This document shows, piece after piece, positions 8,001 through 15,972 of a DNA stretch of 35,581 nt; positions within the stretch are counted from its first letter, which is position 1, and the number at the start of each line of letters is the position of its first letter. The position numbers were made by a program, and so were the translations under genes. Under the pieces are notes generated by a model that worked only from the letters and a program-made list of their open reading frames with translations, ran no database searches and was not told the origin of the DNA. The DNA comes from Pedosphaera sp. (lineage in GTDB: Bacteria; Verrucomicrobiota; Verrucomicrobiia; Limisphaerales; Pedosphaeraceae), in assembly GCA_028293285.1 (NCBI GenBank), contig JAQGPC010000245.1:1-35581 (forward strand), given 5' to 3'.

Positions 8001-9551
8001 TTACCGGATTTTTCCAAGCATCTCCGCAACTTTCTGCTTCACTGCTGCATCCATCTTGATCAACGGCGGCCATGTTCGTTTAAAACCTTCGCCCGGCAAC
8101 TTCTTCGTCGCATCAATTCCCAGCTTCGTTCCCATCGCAATCTCGCTCGTCGCATGATCGAGCACATCCGCCGGTCCTTTCGTAAAAATGGAATCCCGTT
8201 GCGGATCAGTATTCGCGCAAAGATGAAACAGCACTTCGCTGGTGTTGTGCACGTTCACATCCGCATCCACGACCACCATGTACTTCGTGAACATCATCTG
8301 GCCCATGCCCCATAAACCGTGCATGATTTTGTACGCCTGCATCGGGTAAGTCTTCTTGATGCTCACAAAAACCAGATTGTGAAACACCCCTTCCGCCGGC
8401 AGCGCGATATCCACAATCTCCGGAAAGTTCATCTTAAAGATGGGGAGGAACAACTTCACGCTCGCGCCACCAATGTAAAAATCTTCCATCGGCGGAATCC
8501 CCACAATCGTCGCGGGATAAACCGCGTCCTTCCGATGCGTGATCGCCGTGATGTGAAAAACCGGATACGGCTCCGGCAACGTGTAATACCCCGTGTGATC
8601 ACCGAAAGGCCCTTCGTCCCGCAACGGCTCCGTCGGATCAATATAACCCTCAATGACGAAATCCGAATTCGCCGGAACCATCAAGTCATTCGTCTCGCAT
8701 TTCACCAGCTCAACCGATTTCTTGCGGAGATAACCCGCGAGCAAAAATTCATCAAGTCCATCCGGCAACGGCGCCGTCGCGCAAAAAGTAAACACCGGAT
8801 CACCCCCAATGAAAATGGCGACCGGCATCCGCTGGCCCGTTTCGTAATAACGGCGGCCATGACGCGCGGCGACCTTCTGGAGTTGCCAATGCATGCCCGT
8901 CGTGCGGTCGTCATAAATCTGGATGCGATACATGCCGAGATTGCGGTCACCGGTGTCCGGATCTTGCGTAACAACGCAAGGGAGCGTGATGAACCGCCCG
9001 CCATCCAGCGGCCAGCATTTCAAGATCGGCAGATTGAGCAGGGAAGGGGCCGGTGCTGCAAATGCGGAGTGCGGAGTGCGGAGTGCGGAGTGAATATCCG
9101 GCGCGCTTGGCCACACCTCCGTGCGCGTTGCCGGAGCATCAAAGCGTTGGATGACCTCCTTGCACGGCCCCGAGCGAACCGTCTTCGGCTTGGCATGGCG
9201 CAGGTCGAGCGCGGTGCCCAGCAGTTTGATCGCCTCACGCCAGCCAGTCGGCGGCTTCGCTTTCATGAGCGCGCCCAGTTCGGCGGCAGCGGCATCAACC
9301 GATTCCGCGCCCAGGCTCAGTGCCATTCGCCGATGCGACCCCAGTGTATTGATCGCCACCGGAAACGGCGAAACCTGGCCGTTGACCGTCGGCTGCTCAA
9401 AGAGCAGCGCCTTTCCCCCGCCGGGAGATTTCATTTCGCGATCCGCAATTTCCGTGATTTCCAACTCTGTGGCGACCAGTTGCGAAATCCGTTTAAGTTC
9501 GCCGGATTGCTCGAGCGTATTGAGAAAGTCACGAAAGGAATCGAACGCCAT
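8001..9551 (-). CDS. ubiD: UbiD-family prenylated-FMN decarboxylase
   Basis: The 516-residue protein carries UbiD signatures: LPILKCWPLDGGRFITLP, GMYRIQIYDDRTTGMHWQ (cofactor binding), and DEGPFGDHTGYY (312-323), which holds catalytic acidic residues. UbiD enzymes need the prenylated FMN made by UbiX, encoded here at 14497-15054. With mqnA, mqnE and mqnP nearby, the likely role is decarboxylation of the prenylated naphthoate late in futalosine-route menaquinone synthesis (the MqnL role), though another aromatic acid cannot be excluded. Between CKEVI and LLNLPILKCW the protein is about 30 residues longer than usual, because a 7-bp tandem repeat is read through (residues about 148-170). The ATG at 9551 fits the family N-terminus. 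Confidence 0.93.
   Translation of the reverse strand: MAFDSFRDFLNTLEQSGELKRISQLVATELEITEIADREMKSPGGGKALLFEQPTVNGQVSPFPVAINTLGSHRRMALSLGAESVDAAAAELGALMKAKPPTGWREAIKLLGTALDLRHAKPKTVRSGPCKEVIQRFDAPATRTEVWPSAPDIHSALRTPHSAFAAPAPSLLNLPILKCWPLDGGRFITLPCVVTQDPDTGDRNLGMYRIQIYDDRTTGMHWQLQKVAARHGRRYYETGQRMPVAIFIGGDPVFTFCATAPLPDGLDEFLLAGYLRKKSVELVKCETNDLMVPANSDFVIEGYIDPTEPLRDEGPFGDHTGYYTLPEPYPVFHITAITHRKDAVYPATIVGIPPMEDFYIGGASVKLFLPIFKMNFPEIVDIALPAEGVFHNLVFVSIKKTYPMQAYKIMHGLWGMGQMMFTKYMVVVDADVNVHNTSEVLFHLCANTDPQRDSIFTKGPADVLDHATSEIAMGTKLGIDATKKLPGEGFKRTWPPLIKMDAAVKQKVAEMLGKIR
9064..9091. repeat. (GCGGAGT)x4 tandem repeat inside ubiD
   Basis: Four exact copies of a 7-bp unit lie inside the ubiD reading frame, with a near copy continuing to 9094. 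On the coding strand they read HSALRTPHSA, so three units make one seven-residue period. The unit length equals that of the unrelated ATCCTCA array at the left edge. Confidence 0.92.
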
Positions 9552-9610
9552 AGTTGCGAAAAGCTAACAGAATGGTGCGAGCATGCAATAATGACCGGCA
9601 GTCCGGTCCA

Positions 9611-9670
9611 AAGAAGTTCTCGTATTTACTCGCATCAGGTCGTACTAGCTCGTAACAGCTCAGTCATTTA
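9611..9670. repeat. degenerate 10-bp periodic array
   Basis: Cut every ten bases, this stretch gives cgtatttact, cgcatcaggt, cgtactagct and cgtaacagct, framed by partial copies: a 10-bp unit close to CGTANNAGCT. It lies just upstream of ubiD in the 874-base spacer 9552-10425, which holds no gene I can support. Confidence 0.7.
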
Positions 9671-9730
9671 CATCCTCCTTTGTGATTTTTGCGCCCTTTT
9701 GTCCTTCGACTGGCTTCATAATTTTTTGCG

Positions 9731-9770
9731 TATGTTAACGTCCGTTGGCGTCAGTTAACGCGTGTTAACG
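9731..9770. repeat. 10-bp periodic GTTAACG array
   Basis: Four consecutive decamers have the form NNNGTTAACG (the second is GTTGGCG). GTTAAC is itself palindromic, and the spacing equals about one helical turn. Confidence 0.75.
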
Positions 9771-9828
9771 TCAGATAGTACCATACACGTATTAATTTCC
9801 CGTCCCCCGTTTCGATGTTCGATGTCGC

Positions 9829-10080
9829 GCCATCCTCCATCCTCTATCCTCAATCTTCCATCCTCTTCATTCTGAGCTTTGTTCTTCATCCTTTCCTTTT
9901 GCGTTCTCTGCGCCCTTTCGCGGCTATTTGGCATCCTTTTCCCATTCGTGCGATTCGTGTCTCGCTTTTTTCAACTCGCAACAGTTCACATTTACTCCAA
10001 ACAGCTCGCAAACCCGCAGCCACTGACCACGGACATTTCTGTTCGTCATTCGAAATTCGGCATTCGTCATTAGCAATAAC
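9829..10080. repeat. low-complexity word-repeat region
   Basis: Short words recur with drift: catcctc/tatcctcaatc (9829-9870), attcgtg twice (about 9944-9960), a 10-bp periodic stretch around cagctcgcaa (9971-10020), and cattcg/attcg/gtcatt (about 10035-10075). I see no gene, tRNA or long hairpin in it. From 10081 to 10360 the spacer holds a repeated ctccattg word (10127-10146) and two copies of atcctcacgca (about 10243-10276), but nothing else. Confidence 0.55.
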
Positions 10081-10363
10081 CATTTAACAGTTGTAACCCC
10101 TTCCCGCCGTTTCCCCAAATGCTGCATTGGCTCCATTGACTCCATTGGAATATTTTTCGAAAATTCGAGATTCAAGCCGCTCTTTTTTCCCTTTTTCCCG
10201 CCCAAAATCATGACCCTCGCACAGCCTTCCCCATCGTGCGTTATCCTCACGCACAATGCGTGAAAATCCTCACGCAAAACCCTTTGAAAATGGTCGCTTT
10301 ATGGGCTTTTTAAGGGAAATTACATGTGGCATCAGGTGTGCTAAAGAAAGTTCTCAAATCAGG

Positions 10364-10391
10364 TTGACACTGTGAGCGGATTAATTAAAGT
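10364..10391 (+). promoter_or_regulatory. possible promoter of the pilin-like gene
   Basis: TTGACA (10364-10369), 16 bases, then TAAAGT (10386-10391, four of six -10 matches), 34 bases before the ATG at 10426. The strict -35 makes this reasonable, but the -10 is weak. Confidence 0.4.
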
Positions 10392-10425
10392 TCGCGGACT
10401 GTTACCCAAAACCGAATCAAAAAGT

Positions 10426-11199
10426 ATGAATAAAATTCGTAAACAAAAAGTCGGGGCTTTCACTCTTATTGAGCTGTTAGTCGTCATCGCCATTATCGCC
10501 ATTTTGGCCGGTCTGTTGCTCCCAGCATTGGCCAAAGCCAAGCAGAAGGCCATCCGCATCCAATGCGTGAACAACCTCAAGCAAAATGGTATCGCCTACC
10601 GCATTTGGGGGGACGATAACGGGAGCAAGTATCCACAACAGGTATATGCATCCTCAGGTGGCGCAATCCAAGCTGCCACAGGAAATTTGCTGCCAGTCGA
10701 TACATTCCGGGTAACGGTTTGCATGTCCAACGAGTTGAGCAATCCCAAAATGGCGATGTGCCCCTCTGACGATCGTACGGCGGCGACCAACTTTGTAGTT
10801 ACTGGCAACACACCCCCAGCCGATATGTACGGTAACACGAAGGTTTCTTATTTCACCGCCCTAGGTGCGGATGAAAGTATTCCTGGAATGTTGCTTGCTG
10901 GTGACCGCAATGTCTTTGGCGGTACTGGTACGGGTGCGCAAACAGCTTCCACTGGTTGGGGCAACTCACCTTCGGCGACGGGGGTTCAAACGGGTGCAGG
11001 TCCAATCTCTTTTCCAACGAACTATGCAGCTGGTGTGACCACTCCAGGCTGGGCCGACAAGGGACATCAAAAGGCTGGTAACGTCCTCCATGTTGACGGT
11101 CATGCGGAACAATTGACCTCTTCCAAGCTGCGTGAAGCTTTCACCCGTTCACAAGACCCCAATGTAGCCGGTTCTCAGAACCAGTTGCTCTTTCCGTAA
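10426..11199 (+). CDS. prepilin-type N-terminal methylation/cleavage protein (DUF1559-like)
   Basis: The ATG at 10426 is preferred over the GTG at 10372 because it puts a short basic leader directly before the pilin motif. The 257-residue product starts [20 protein letters not shown] and continues as one long hydrophobic helix, the class III signal of type IV pilins and pseudopilins. An alanine rather than glycine precedes the Phe, so cleavage may occur after G10 or A11. The C-terminus carries [18 protein letters not shown], the histidine/DG signature of the large DUF1559 pseudopilin family of Planctomycetes and Verrucomicrobia. The middle is Gly/Thr/Ala-rich. The gene is monocistronic, ending in a strong terminator, and preceded by the repeat-rich spacer. 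The probable site is the inner membrane or a secreted pilus-like fibre; the function is unknown. Confidence 0.9.
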   Translation: MNKIRKQKVGAFTLIELLVVIAIIAILAGLLLPALAKAKQKAIRIQCVNNLKQNGIAYRIWGDDNGSKYPQQVYASSGGAIQAATGNLLPVDTFRVTVCMSNELSNPKMAMCPSDDRTAATNFVVTGNTPPADMYGNTKVSYFTALGADESIPGMLLAGDRNVFGGTGTGAQTASTGWGNSPSATGVQTGAGPISFPTNYAAGVTTPGWADKGHQKAGNVLHVDGHAEQLTSSKLREAFTRSQDPNVAGSQNQLLFP

Positions 11200-11224
11200 T
11201 CGATTTATTTGATTCTTAAAACAC

Positions 11225-11256
11225 AAAGGCGTCCGCAAGGACGCCTTTTTTGTTTT
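11225..11256 (+). terminator. rho-independent terminator after the pilin-like gene
   Basis: A perfect 10-bp stem (AAAGGCGTCC / GGACGCCTTT, 11225-11234 and 11239-11248) closes on a GCAA tetraloop and runs into a T tract (11246-11256, broken by one G). It begins 25 bases after the stop codon. Confidence 0.95.
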
Positions 11257-11266
11257 TATACTTTCT

Positions 11267-11298
11267 TTCGGCGGGCCAAGCTCCCGCGCGGCCCTGAC
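11267..11298. repeat. dispersed repeat, copy 1
   Basis: The stretch at 11273-11295 is identical over 23 bases to 12440-12462, starting GGGCCAAGCTCC and ending GCGCGGCCCT. Flanking bases TTCGG and the trailing AC also match. The ends GGGCC/GGCCC can pair, as in REP-type elements. Copies 1 and 2 bracket the epimerase gene in the same orientation. Confidence 0.85.
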
Positions 11299-11344
11299 TG
11301 GCTTCTTTGCGCAACCTTTCAAAACCATCGCCTGTTTTTGTCTT

Positions 11345-12310
11345 CTAGGAAGCCGCCGCCGTCAATTCAATGATCCTGCACAGCGATGTAGCGGGACGAA
11401 ACCTGGTGATTTTTTCCAATTTATCCACCACCGGCTTGCGACGGCGCATGTCCTCAAAACCCGGCGCATAAGCCTGGTTATACGGAATGAATTCAATGGT
11501 GGATTTGGAGCCAAGGACTTGAATCACCTGTTGGGCCAGTTCGAGGATGCTGATCTCCTCCGTGCTGCCAATATTGAAAACTTCGCTCCGTGCGGCAGGA
11601 CAATTCTGCAGGCGCACCAGAGCTTCCACCGTGTCCTGCACATAACAGAAGCAGCGCGTCTGGCGGCCATCTTCATACACGCGCAACGGCTGACCGCTCC
11701 GTGCGGCGGCAATAAAACGCGGCAAAACCATGCCATAACGCCCAGTCTGGCGCGGCCCGACAGTGTTGAACAATCGCGCAATCACGACCGGCAAAGAACG
11801 TTCCTTGGCAAAAGCCATGGCCAGGAATTCGTCCATCAACTTGGAGCAGGCGTAACTCCAGCGCCCACGATGCGGTGGCCCAATCAACAAATCATCATCT
11901 TCGGTAAAAGCTGGTTTCTGACTCTTGCCGTAAACTTCCGAGGTGGAGGTCAGAAGCAGGGGAATGCCTTGGGTTGCCGCAGCCCGCAGAATCACTTCAG
12001 TTTCATGCAAATTGGTTTCCAGCACATGAATGGGCGAACTAACGACCAATTCAACTCCCACCGCTGCCGCCAGATGATAAATCGATTCCGATCGGCCAAC
12101 AATTTCCGCAAGTTGTTCGCACTGCGAGACTTTGCTTTGAATAATTCGCAAGCCGGGATGCTCGGCCACATTTTTTAAATTCGCCACGCTGCCCGTGGAA
12201 CAATCATCGAGGACGACGACCGATTTTCCCTCGGACAAAAGACGTTCTGCAAGGTGCGAACCGATAAAACCGGCACCACCCGTGACGAGAATATGTTTAT
12301 TGTCCGACAT
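11345..12310 (-). CDS. NAD-dependent nucleotide-sugar epimerase/dehydratase (extended SDR)
   Basis: The ATG at 12310 starts the Rossmann fold at once (GGAGFIG, residues 11-17); a longer reading to 12430 would translate dispersed repeat DNA and is rejected. The 321-residue product has the TSTSEVYG motif and the catalytic YACSK (Y153, K157) of extended short-chain dehydrogenases. VLPRFIAAARSGQPLRVYEDG and the later FNIGSTEEISILELA resemble UDP-glucuronate decarboxylases and 4-epimerases. It probably interconverts a nucleotide sugar for surface polysaccharide. The substrate cannot be read from sequence. The gene stands alone between two dispersed-repeat copies. The NDP-sugar pyrophosphorylase at 18565 could serve the same pathway, but is not adjacent. 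Confidence 0.88.
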   Translation of the reverse strand: MSDNKHILVTGGAGFIGSHLAERLLSEGKSVVVLDDCSTGSVANLKNVAEHPGLRIIQSKVSQCEQLAEIVGRSESIYHLAAAVGVELVVSSPIHVLETNLHETEVILRAAATQGIPLLLTSTSEVYGKSQKPAFTEDDDLLIGPPHRGRWSYACSKLMDEFLAMAFAKERSLPVVIARLFNTVGPRQTGRYGMVLPRFIAAARSGQPLRVYEDGRQTRCFCYVQDTVEALVRLQNCPAARSEVFNIGSTEEISILELAQQVIQVLGSKSTIEFIPYNQAYAPGFEDMRRRKPVVDKLEKITRFRPATSLCRIIELTAAAS

Positions 12311-12373
12311 TATAACAATCTTAAGTGCCAAGCTCCGAATCCACAGACCTATAGATATTCCGAAGATTATATC

Positions 12374-12409
12374 GGTTCCCCTCTCCTGGGGGAGCGGGCA
12401 GGGTGAGGG
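12374..12409. repeat. REP-like palindromic element
   Basis: A CCCTCTCC...GGGGGAG...GTGAGGG pattern of the kind found as intergenic REP units in many Gram-negative genomes. A shorter relative (CCCTCTCCCGGGAGTGAGGG) lies at 14011-14030. It sits between the epimerase start and repeat copy 2. Confidence 0.6.
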
Positions 12410-12433
12410 CATTCGAACGCACATCCACATCCC

Positions 12434-12465
12434 TTCGGAGGGCCAAGCTCCCGCGCGGCCCTAAC
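12434..12465. repeat. dispersed repeat, copy 2
   Basis: Second copy of the repeat at 11267-11298, same orientation, 23 bases identical in the core (12440-12462). It lies between the epimerase gene and the 3' end of the amidase gene. Confidence 0.85.
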
Positions 12466-12514
12466 TTGGCCTTTTCTCCCAACTCCCACCAAATAAACGC
12501 GCTCATCTTCACTG

Positions 12515-13714
12515 TTAATTGATTTTTCCGCTGGCCGACGCGGGTGCAGGTGCCGGAACGGGTGCGGATTGGCTGGCGAGGTTCATTCTGGAATCGGTAT
12601 CCATCAGCAAGGCTTGGGCAATAGCTTCCGCGAGCCGTTGGCGATAATTAGGATCAGCAATATTCTTAGCCTCGTAAGGATTGGACAAATAACCTCCCTC
12701 GACCAAAGCCGCGGGCCGGTTCTGGTTTTGCAAAACTCCAAGGAACCGTGCGCGTCGAACACCGCGATCCGCATGCCCGTTGACATTCAACAAAGCCCGA
12801 TGCAACCGCACCGCATAGGCGAGGTTCTCCTTGTCAAAGCTGTTGTTTGGAAAGATGAGCGCGGTGTTATCCGCGAAGCCACGCGTCAGGTTGGAAGGCA
12901 TGCCAGTAGGTGTGAGGCAATACGTTTCCAGGCCTGCCTGGGTCTTGTCTGGCCCGGCGGAATTGAAGTGCAGGCTTAAGAATAGATCCGCCTTATTTCG
13001 TTCCGCAAAAGCCACACGATTGGACAAGGCGAGATTCATATCATTGGAGCGGGTCAACAGCACCGTCCAGCCATTGGTGACCAGCAACGCTTGCAGGCGG
13101 AAAGCCCAATCGAGCGTAAATTCCTTTTCAAAACGGGCATTGTAAACGCTCTTGGTGCCCGTATCCATCCCGCCATGCCCCGGATCAATGACGATAATCC
13201 GGTTCGTTTTAAAATGAAGTGAGGTGTTGTGCAGGAGCGGATCAAAGTTCTTTCGCACATCCAACGTGTGAATGTAAGGCAAACCGCTGATCAATTGCGG
13301 CGCAAACCCAAGACGATATTCCAATCCATTCCAGTGGGCCGACTGACTGCCAACTCGCACCGTCATCGTGCCGTTTGTAGTAGTGACGGCAAAAATCGGC
13401 ATGGCATCCGCGGACAAACGTTTCAAAGCGCCAAAACCGTTCATTTGGCTCCAACGATCCAAAGGAATCCATCCTTCCGTAGGCTGGTTGGTGGGAACAA
13501 TTACCACGATGGGAGCAGGGACAGGATTTGTCGCCACCAGCGGAGCCCGAACAGGCGCTACGGGTTTGGGCAGAACAATCGGCGCAGGCTCTGCCACGAC
13601 CACTGCCTCTTCAGTCAGATTGATCGTCTCGGGCGGTTGGCTTTGAGGCGAATTGGTGGCGCATCCGGCCAGGGCCAGCAGCAGAATTGCACCTATTTTA
13701 CCGCAATGTGTCAC
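12515..13714 (-). CDS. N-acetylmuramoyl-L-alanine amidase lipoprotein (Amidase_3)
   Basis: The protein cleaves the bond between MurNAc and L-alanine in peptidoglycan, most likely in the periplasm. The 399-residue product starts with a lipoprotein signal (lipobox LALAGC, cysteine 18) and a Pro/Val-rich linker to about residue 78. A short beta-rich domain follows, then the zinc amidase domain (172-371). The zinc ligands H180 (in DPGHGG), E198 and H249 (SLHFNS) and the catalytic E339 (VEGGYLSN) are all present. The tail is Ala/Pro-rich. The start is GTG at 13714; no in-frame ATG gives the signal peptide. It has no same-strand neighbour in close range. Lipidation rather than free secretion would tether it to a membrane, which suits a cell-separation or wall-remodelling role. 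Confidence 0.92.
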   Translation of the reverse strand: MTHCGKIGAILLLALAGCATNSPQSQPPETINLTEEAVVVAEPAPIVLPKPVAPVRAPLVATNPVPAPIVVIVPTNQPTEGWIPLDRWSQMNGFGALKRLSADAMPIFAVTTTNGTMTVRVGSQSAHWNGLEYRLGFAPQLISGLPYIHTLDVRKNFDPLLHNTSLHFKTNRIIVIDPGHGGMDTGTKSVYNARFEKEFTLDWAFRLQALLVTNGWTVLLTRSNDMNLALSNRVAFAERNKADLFLSLHFNSAGPDKTQAGLETYCLTPTGMPSNLTRGFADNTALIFPNNSFDKENLAYAVRLHRALLNVNGHADRGVRRARFLGVLQNQNRPAALVEGGYLSNPYEAKNIADPNYRQRLAEAIAQALLMDTDSRMNLASQSAPVPAPAPASASGKIN

Positions 13715-13916
13715 ACCCTTATTGTGCGGAAGCGCCCCGCTGACTCAAGAAGTTTTGGCTTTTTTTGCAGGGTATTAATTCTACTTCTGATTCGACACCG
13801 CAAACACTCCCATGCTTCACCCGCACACTGTCTCACACACCTGGATTACTCCTCCTCGACTCTCATTAACACTGCGGCTTCCGCCCGGTGAATAAGATGA
13901 ACAACAATTACACTCA

Positions 13917-14095
13917 GCCGTTTATGGCTTTTGAATTCTTAATTCGGTAATCGAGACGGCTATCGGTAATTGCAACAAAACCGTGCGCCACGCCAACTGG
14001 GTGGACGGTTCCCTCTCCCGGGAGTGAGGGCGAGCGTAAGTCTCACTTCGCCCTTCCGCATTACCGGTTTAATAATTCAAAAGCCATGCAACGGC
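13917..14095. repeat. inverted-repeat element A (MITE-like)
   Basis: The arms at 13917-13953 and 14059-14095 are imperfect inverted repeats with a perfect 14-bp core (13924-13937 against 14074-14087) and CGGTAAT at their inner ends. The interior holds a REP-like CCCTCTCCCGGGAGTGAGGG (14011-14030). There is no coding potential. The intergenic stretch before it (13715-13916) holds nothing I can name. Confidence 0.7.
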
Positions 14096-14155
14096 TTTCA
14101 GCGAGCGTTCGATAATTGCACACTCGCGCCATTCATGGTCTTTAAAATTTTAATC

Positions 14156-14289
14156 CGGTAATGGCGCAAGCTCCGGTCTTTGCCCCGGCAGGGGCAACTG
14201 AAAATAGCCCGGCAATTCATTGCCGGGAGAGCAATTCAATATTGCCCCGAGTCCCAGCGGGACGACTGAATGCCCTTCGCCATTACCGC
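14156..14289. repeat. inverted-repeat element B enclosing three hairpins
   Basis: CGGTAATGGCG (14156-14166) is inverted perfectly at 14279-14289. Inside lie three perfect hairpins: TGCCCC/GGGGCA (14181-14196), CCCGGCAA/TTGCCGGG (14208-14227) and GTCCC/GGGAC (14251-14263). The first and third are each followed by an ACTGAA word, a repeated module. Confidence 0.75.
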
Positions 14290-14358
14290 TTTGCCATTGA
14301 GCTGGCTGGAAGCCTGCCGGAAATTAGCCGGCTCATGACCAGGAGATATCAACGCCCC

Positions 14359-14450
14359 GGCAGGAGCGCGGGAACATCCCTTAAACATTCACCTCATGCT
14401 TCTCCTGCCTTGGCTGACTCCAAACGGACTTGCGGGATGTTCCCCCTGCC
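14359..14450. repeat. inverted-repeat element C just upstream of ubiX
   Basis: GGCAGG...GGGAACATCCC (14359-14380) faces GGGATGTTCCC...CCTGCC (14434-14450), giving 11 + 6 paired bases in each arm. It ends 46 bases before the ubiX start. It could be a further mobile-type repeat or a structured leader. Confidence 0.7.
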
Positions 14451-14496
14451 TTCATCATGGTTGCCTGGATACGAAATCAATGGAAAAGATCCGCAT

Positions 14497-15054
14497 TTGA
14501 GAATACTTGTCGCCATCACCGGGGCCAGTGGCTCGCTGTACGCCCAGCGTTTGCTCGATAATCTCGACCCGCAACAGCACGAGATTCACGTTGTACTGAG
14601 CAATTACGCCCAAGCCGTTATCGCCGAGGAATTGCCCGGCGGACTCCGCCTGCCTGCGGGAGTAAAGACTCATGGGCTCAAAAGCATGAACGTCCCCTTT
14701 GCGAGTGGCTCCAATCCATTCGACGCCATGGTAGTCATTCCCTGCAGCATGGGAACCTTGGGCCGCATCGCCCACGGTTTGAGTGACGACGTGTTATTGC
14801 GTGCCGCCGACGTGATGCTGAAAGAACGAAAGAAGTTGATTCTCGTTCCCCGCGAGACGCCGCTCAACCTGGTCCATGTAAAAAATTTCGAACTGCTAAT
14901 GCTCGCCGGAGCCATGCTCATCCCCGCCAACCCTTCATTCTACACGCGCCCTACCACAATTGAGCAAGTGGTAGACACCGTCGTCGCCCGCGTATTGGAT
15001 CATATCGGAATTCCGCAAAATCTCGTTCAACGGTGGCAAGAGGAGAAAGAGTAA
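14497..15054 (+). CDS. ubiX: UbiX-type flavin prenyltransferase
   Basis: UbiX joins dimethylallyl phosphate to FMN to make the cofactor of UbiD. The 185-residue reading begins at a TTG (14497) with GGAAAAGA about 6-13 bases upstream. This puts RILVAITGASGSLYAQRLL at the very start, as in the family. The open frame back to 14161 would add 112 residues encoded by repeat elements and is rejected. Further signatures are VIPCSMGTLGRIAHGLSDDV, KLILVPRETPLN and the late PANPSFYTRPTTIEQ. It is the first gene of the operon ubiX-mqnP-mqnE-mqnA-zinc ribbon. Its role there is presumably to activate the UbiD at 8001-9551 for menaquinone synthesis (the MqnM role). Confidence 0.93.
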   Translation: MRILVAITGASGSLYAQRLLDNLDPQQHEIHVVLSNYAQAVIAEELPGGLRLPAGVKTHGLKSMNVPFASGSNPFDAMVVIPCSMGTLGRIAHGLSDDVLLRAADVMLKERKKLILVPRETPLNLVHVKNFELLMLAGAMLIPANPSFYTRPTTIEQVVDTVVARVLDHIGIPQNLVQRWQEEKE

Positions 15055-15060
15055 TTGACG

Positions 15061-15972
15061 ATGTTTGCCCCAATCTCCAAATACGCGTCTTTTGTCAAAC
15101 TGTCACACACGGTCTTCGCGCTGCCTTTCGCGCTGGCGTCGATGGTCGTGGCGGCCCGGGAGAATCGCGGTTGGCCCGGGTGGAGAACTTTCGGATTAAT
15201 CTTGGCTGCCATGGTTTGCGCGCGCACATGCGCGATGGCCTTCAATCGCATCGTGGATCGTCATTTCGACAAATTAAATCCCCGCACTGCCACACGGCAT
15301 CTGCCCGCCGGCCAAATCTCTCTTTTCAGTGCCGTGTTGCTGTGTGTGCTAAGCGGACTAGGCTTGATTGTCGCAAGTTACTTTCTAAATCCAGTCTGCT
15401 TTTATCTGTCACCCGTGGCCTTGATTGTGATCTGCTTCTATTCGTTAACAAAACGCTTTACCGATTTCACTCATGTCTATCTCGGCATCGCGCTCGCTTT
15501 GGCTCCAATCGGAGCATGGTTGGCGGTTCGGGGTGGGCTTTCCTTTTGGCCGCTCATCGGAAAACAATCTGGTTTGTTGCCCATCGTTCTGGCTTGTGCG
15601 GTAATCCTATGGCTGATCGGTTTTGATATCATTTATGCGTTGCAGGATTATGACTTCGACCGCGAGCAAAAATTGCATTCGCTCGTAGTGCGGTGGGGAC
15701 CAAAAAACGCCCTAAGTGCCGCGTTCTTGGCACACATTCTTATGTGGGGATTGCTCTTTCTGTTCGGGTTGCTTTCAGGGTTCCGCATGGCATACTTGAT
15801 AGGACTGTTGATCATTTTAGGCAGCTTGTTGCTGGAACATTGGCTGGCTCGGCGGCGCAGTCTGAAATGGATCAATGTGGCTTTTTTCCGGCTGAATGCG
15901 CTGATCAGCATTGTGTTTCTGGTCATCACCATCGCCGAAGTGGTGTTTCCGGGCTTTACTTTGAGACGATGA
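15061..15972 (+). CDS. mqnP: UbiA-type prenyltransferase, probable futalosine-route MqnP
   Basis: This multi-pass membrane protein (303 residues, about eight hydrophobic segments) attaches a polyprenyl chain to an aromatic acid. Both metal-binding motifs of the UbiA family are present: N62-x3-D66-x3-D70 and D196, D198, D200 in YALQDYDFDREQ. The close relatives of this sequence type (SFVKLSHTVFALPFALAS) are the menaquinone/4-hydroxybenzoate transferases. The position between ubiX and mqnE makes 1,4-dihydroxy-6-naphthoate the likely acceptor. The ATG at 15061 lies 6 bases after the ubiX stop, with AGGAGAAAG at the end of ubiX as Shine-Dalgarno; a TTG two codons earlier is the alternative. The stop overlaps the mqnE start by 4 bases (ATGA). 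Confidence 0.92.
   Translation: MFAPISKYASFVKLSHTVFALPFALASMVVAARENRGWPGWRTFGLILAAMVCARTCAMAFNRIVDRHFDKLNPRTATRHLPAGQISLFSAVLLCVLSGLGLIVASYFLNPVCFYLSPVALIVICFYSLTKRFTDFTHVYLGIALALAPIGAWLAVRGGLSFWPLIGKQSGLLPIVLACAVILWLIGFDIIYALQDYDFDREQKLHSLVVRWGPKNALSAAFLAHILMWGLLFLFGLLSGFRMAYLIGLLIILGSLLLEHWLARRRSLKWINVAFFRLNALISIVFLVITIAEVVFPGFTLRR

Noticed and set aside
9601-9670. CRISPR-like array in the ubiD-pilin spacer
   Set aside because: Units are only 10 bp, degenerate and without unique spacers; no cas gene is present.
8319-9758. 479-codon plus-strand open frame opposite ubiD
   Set aside because: It is Arg/His-rich with no family signature and lies antisense to a well-supported UbiD gene; it reflects codon bias on the other strand.
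10371-10381. Match to the core of the lac operator (TGTGAGCGGAT)
   Set aside because: Only an 11-base match, with no second half-site and no LacI-type gene nearby; likely chance.
12311-12430. N-terminal extension of the sugar epimerase
   Set aside because: It would translate a REP-like repeat, and the Rossmann motif should lie near residue 10, as with the start at 12310.
14161-14496. N-terminal extension of UbiX by 112 residues
   Set aside because: The stretch is made of inverted repeats and hairpins, and UbiX proteins begin at RILVAITGASG; the TTG at 14497 has a Shine-Dalgarno-like GGAAAAGA.
15693-15968. N-terminal extension of MqnE inside mqnP
   Set aside because: It lies out of frame within mqnP; the ATGA overlap at 15969 gives the normal MqnE N-terminus.
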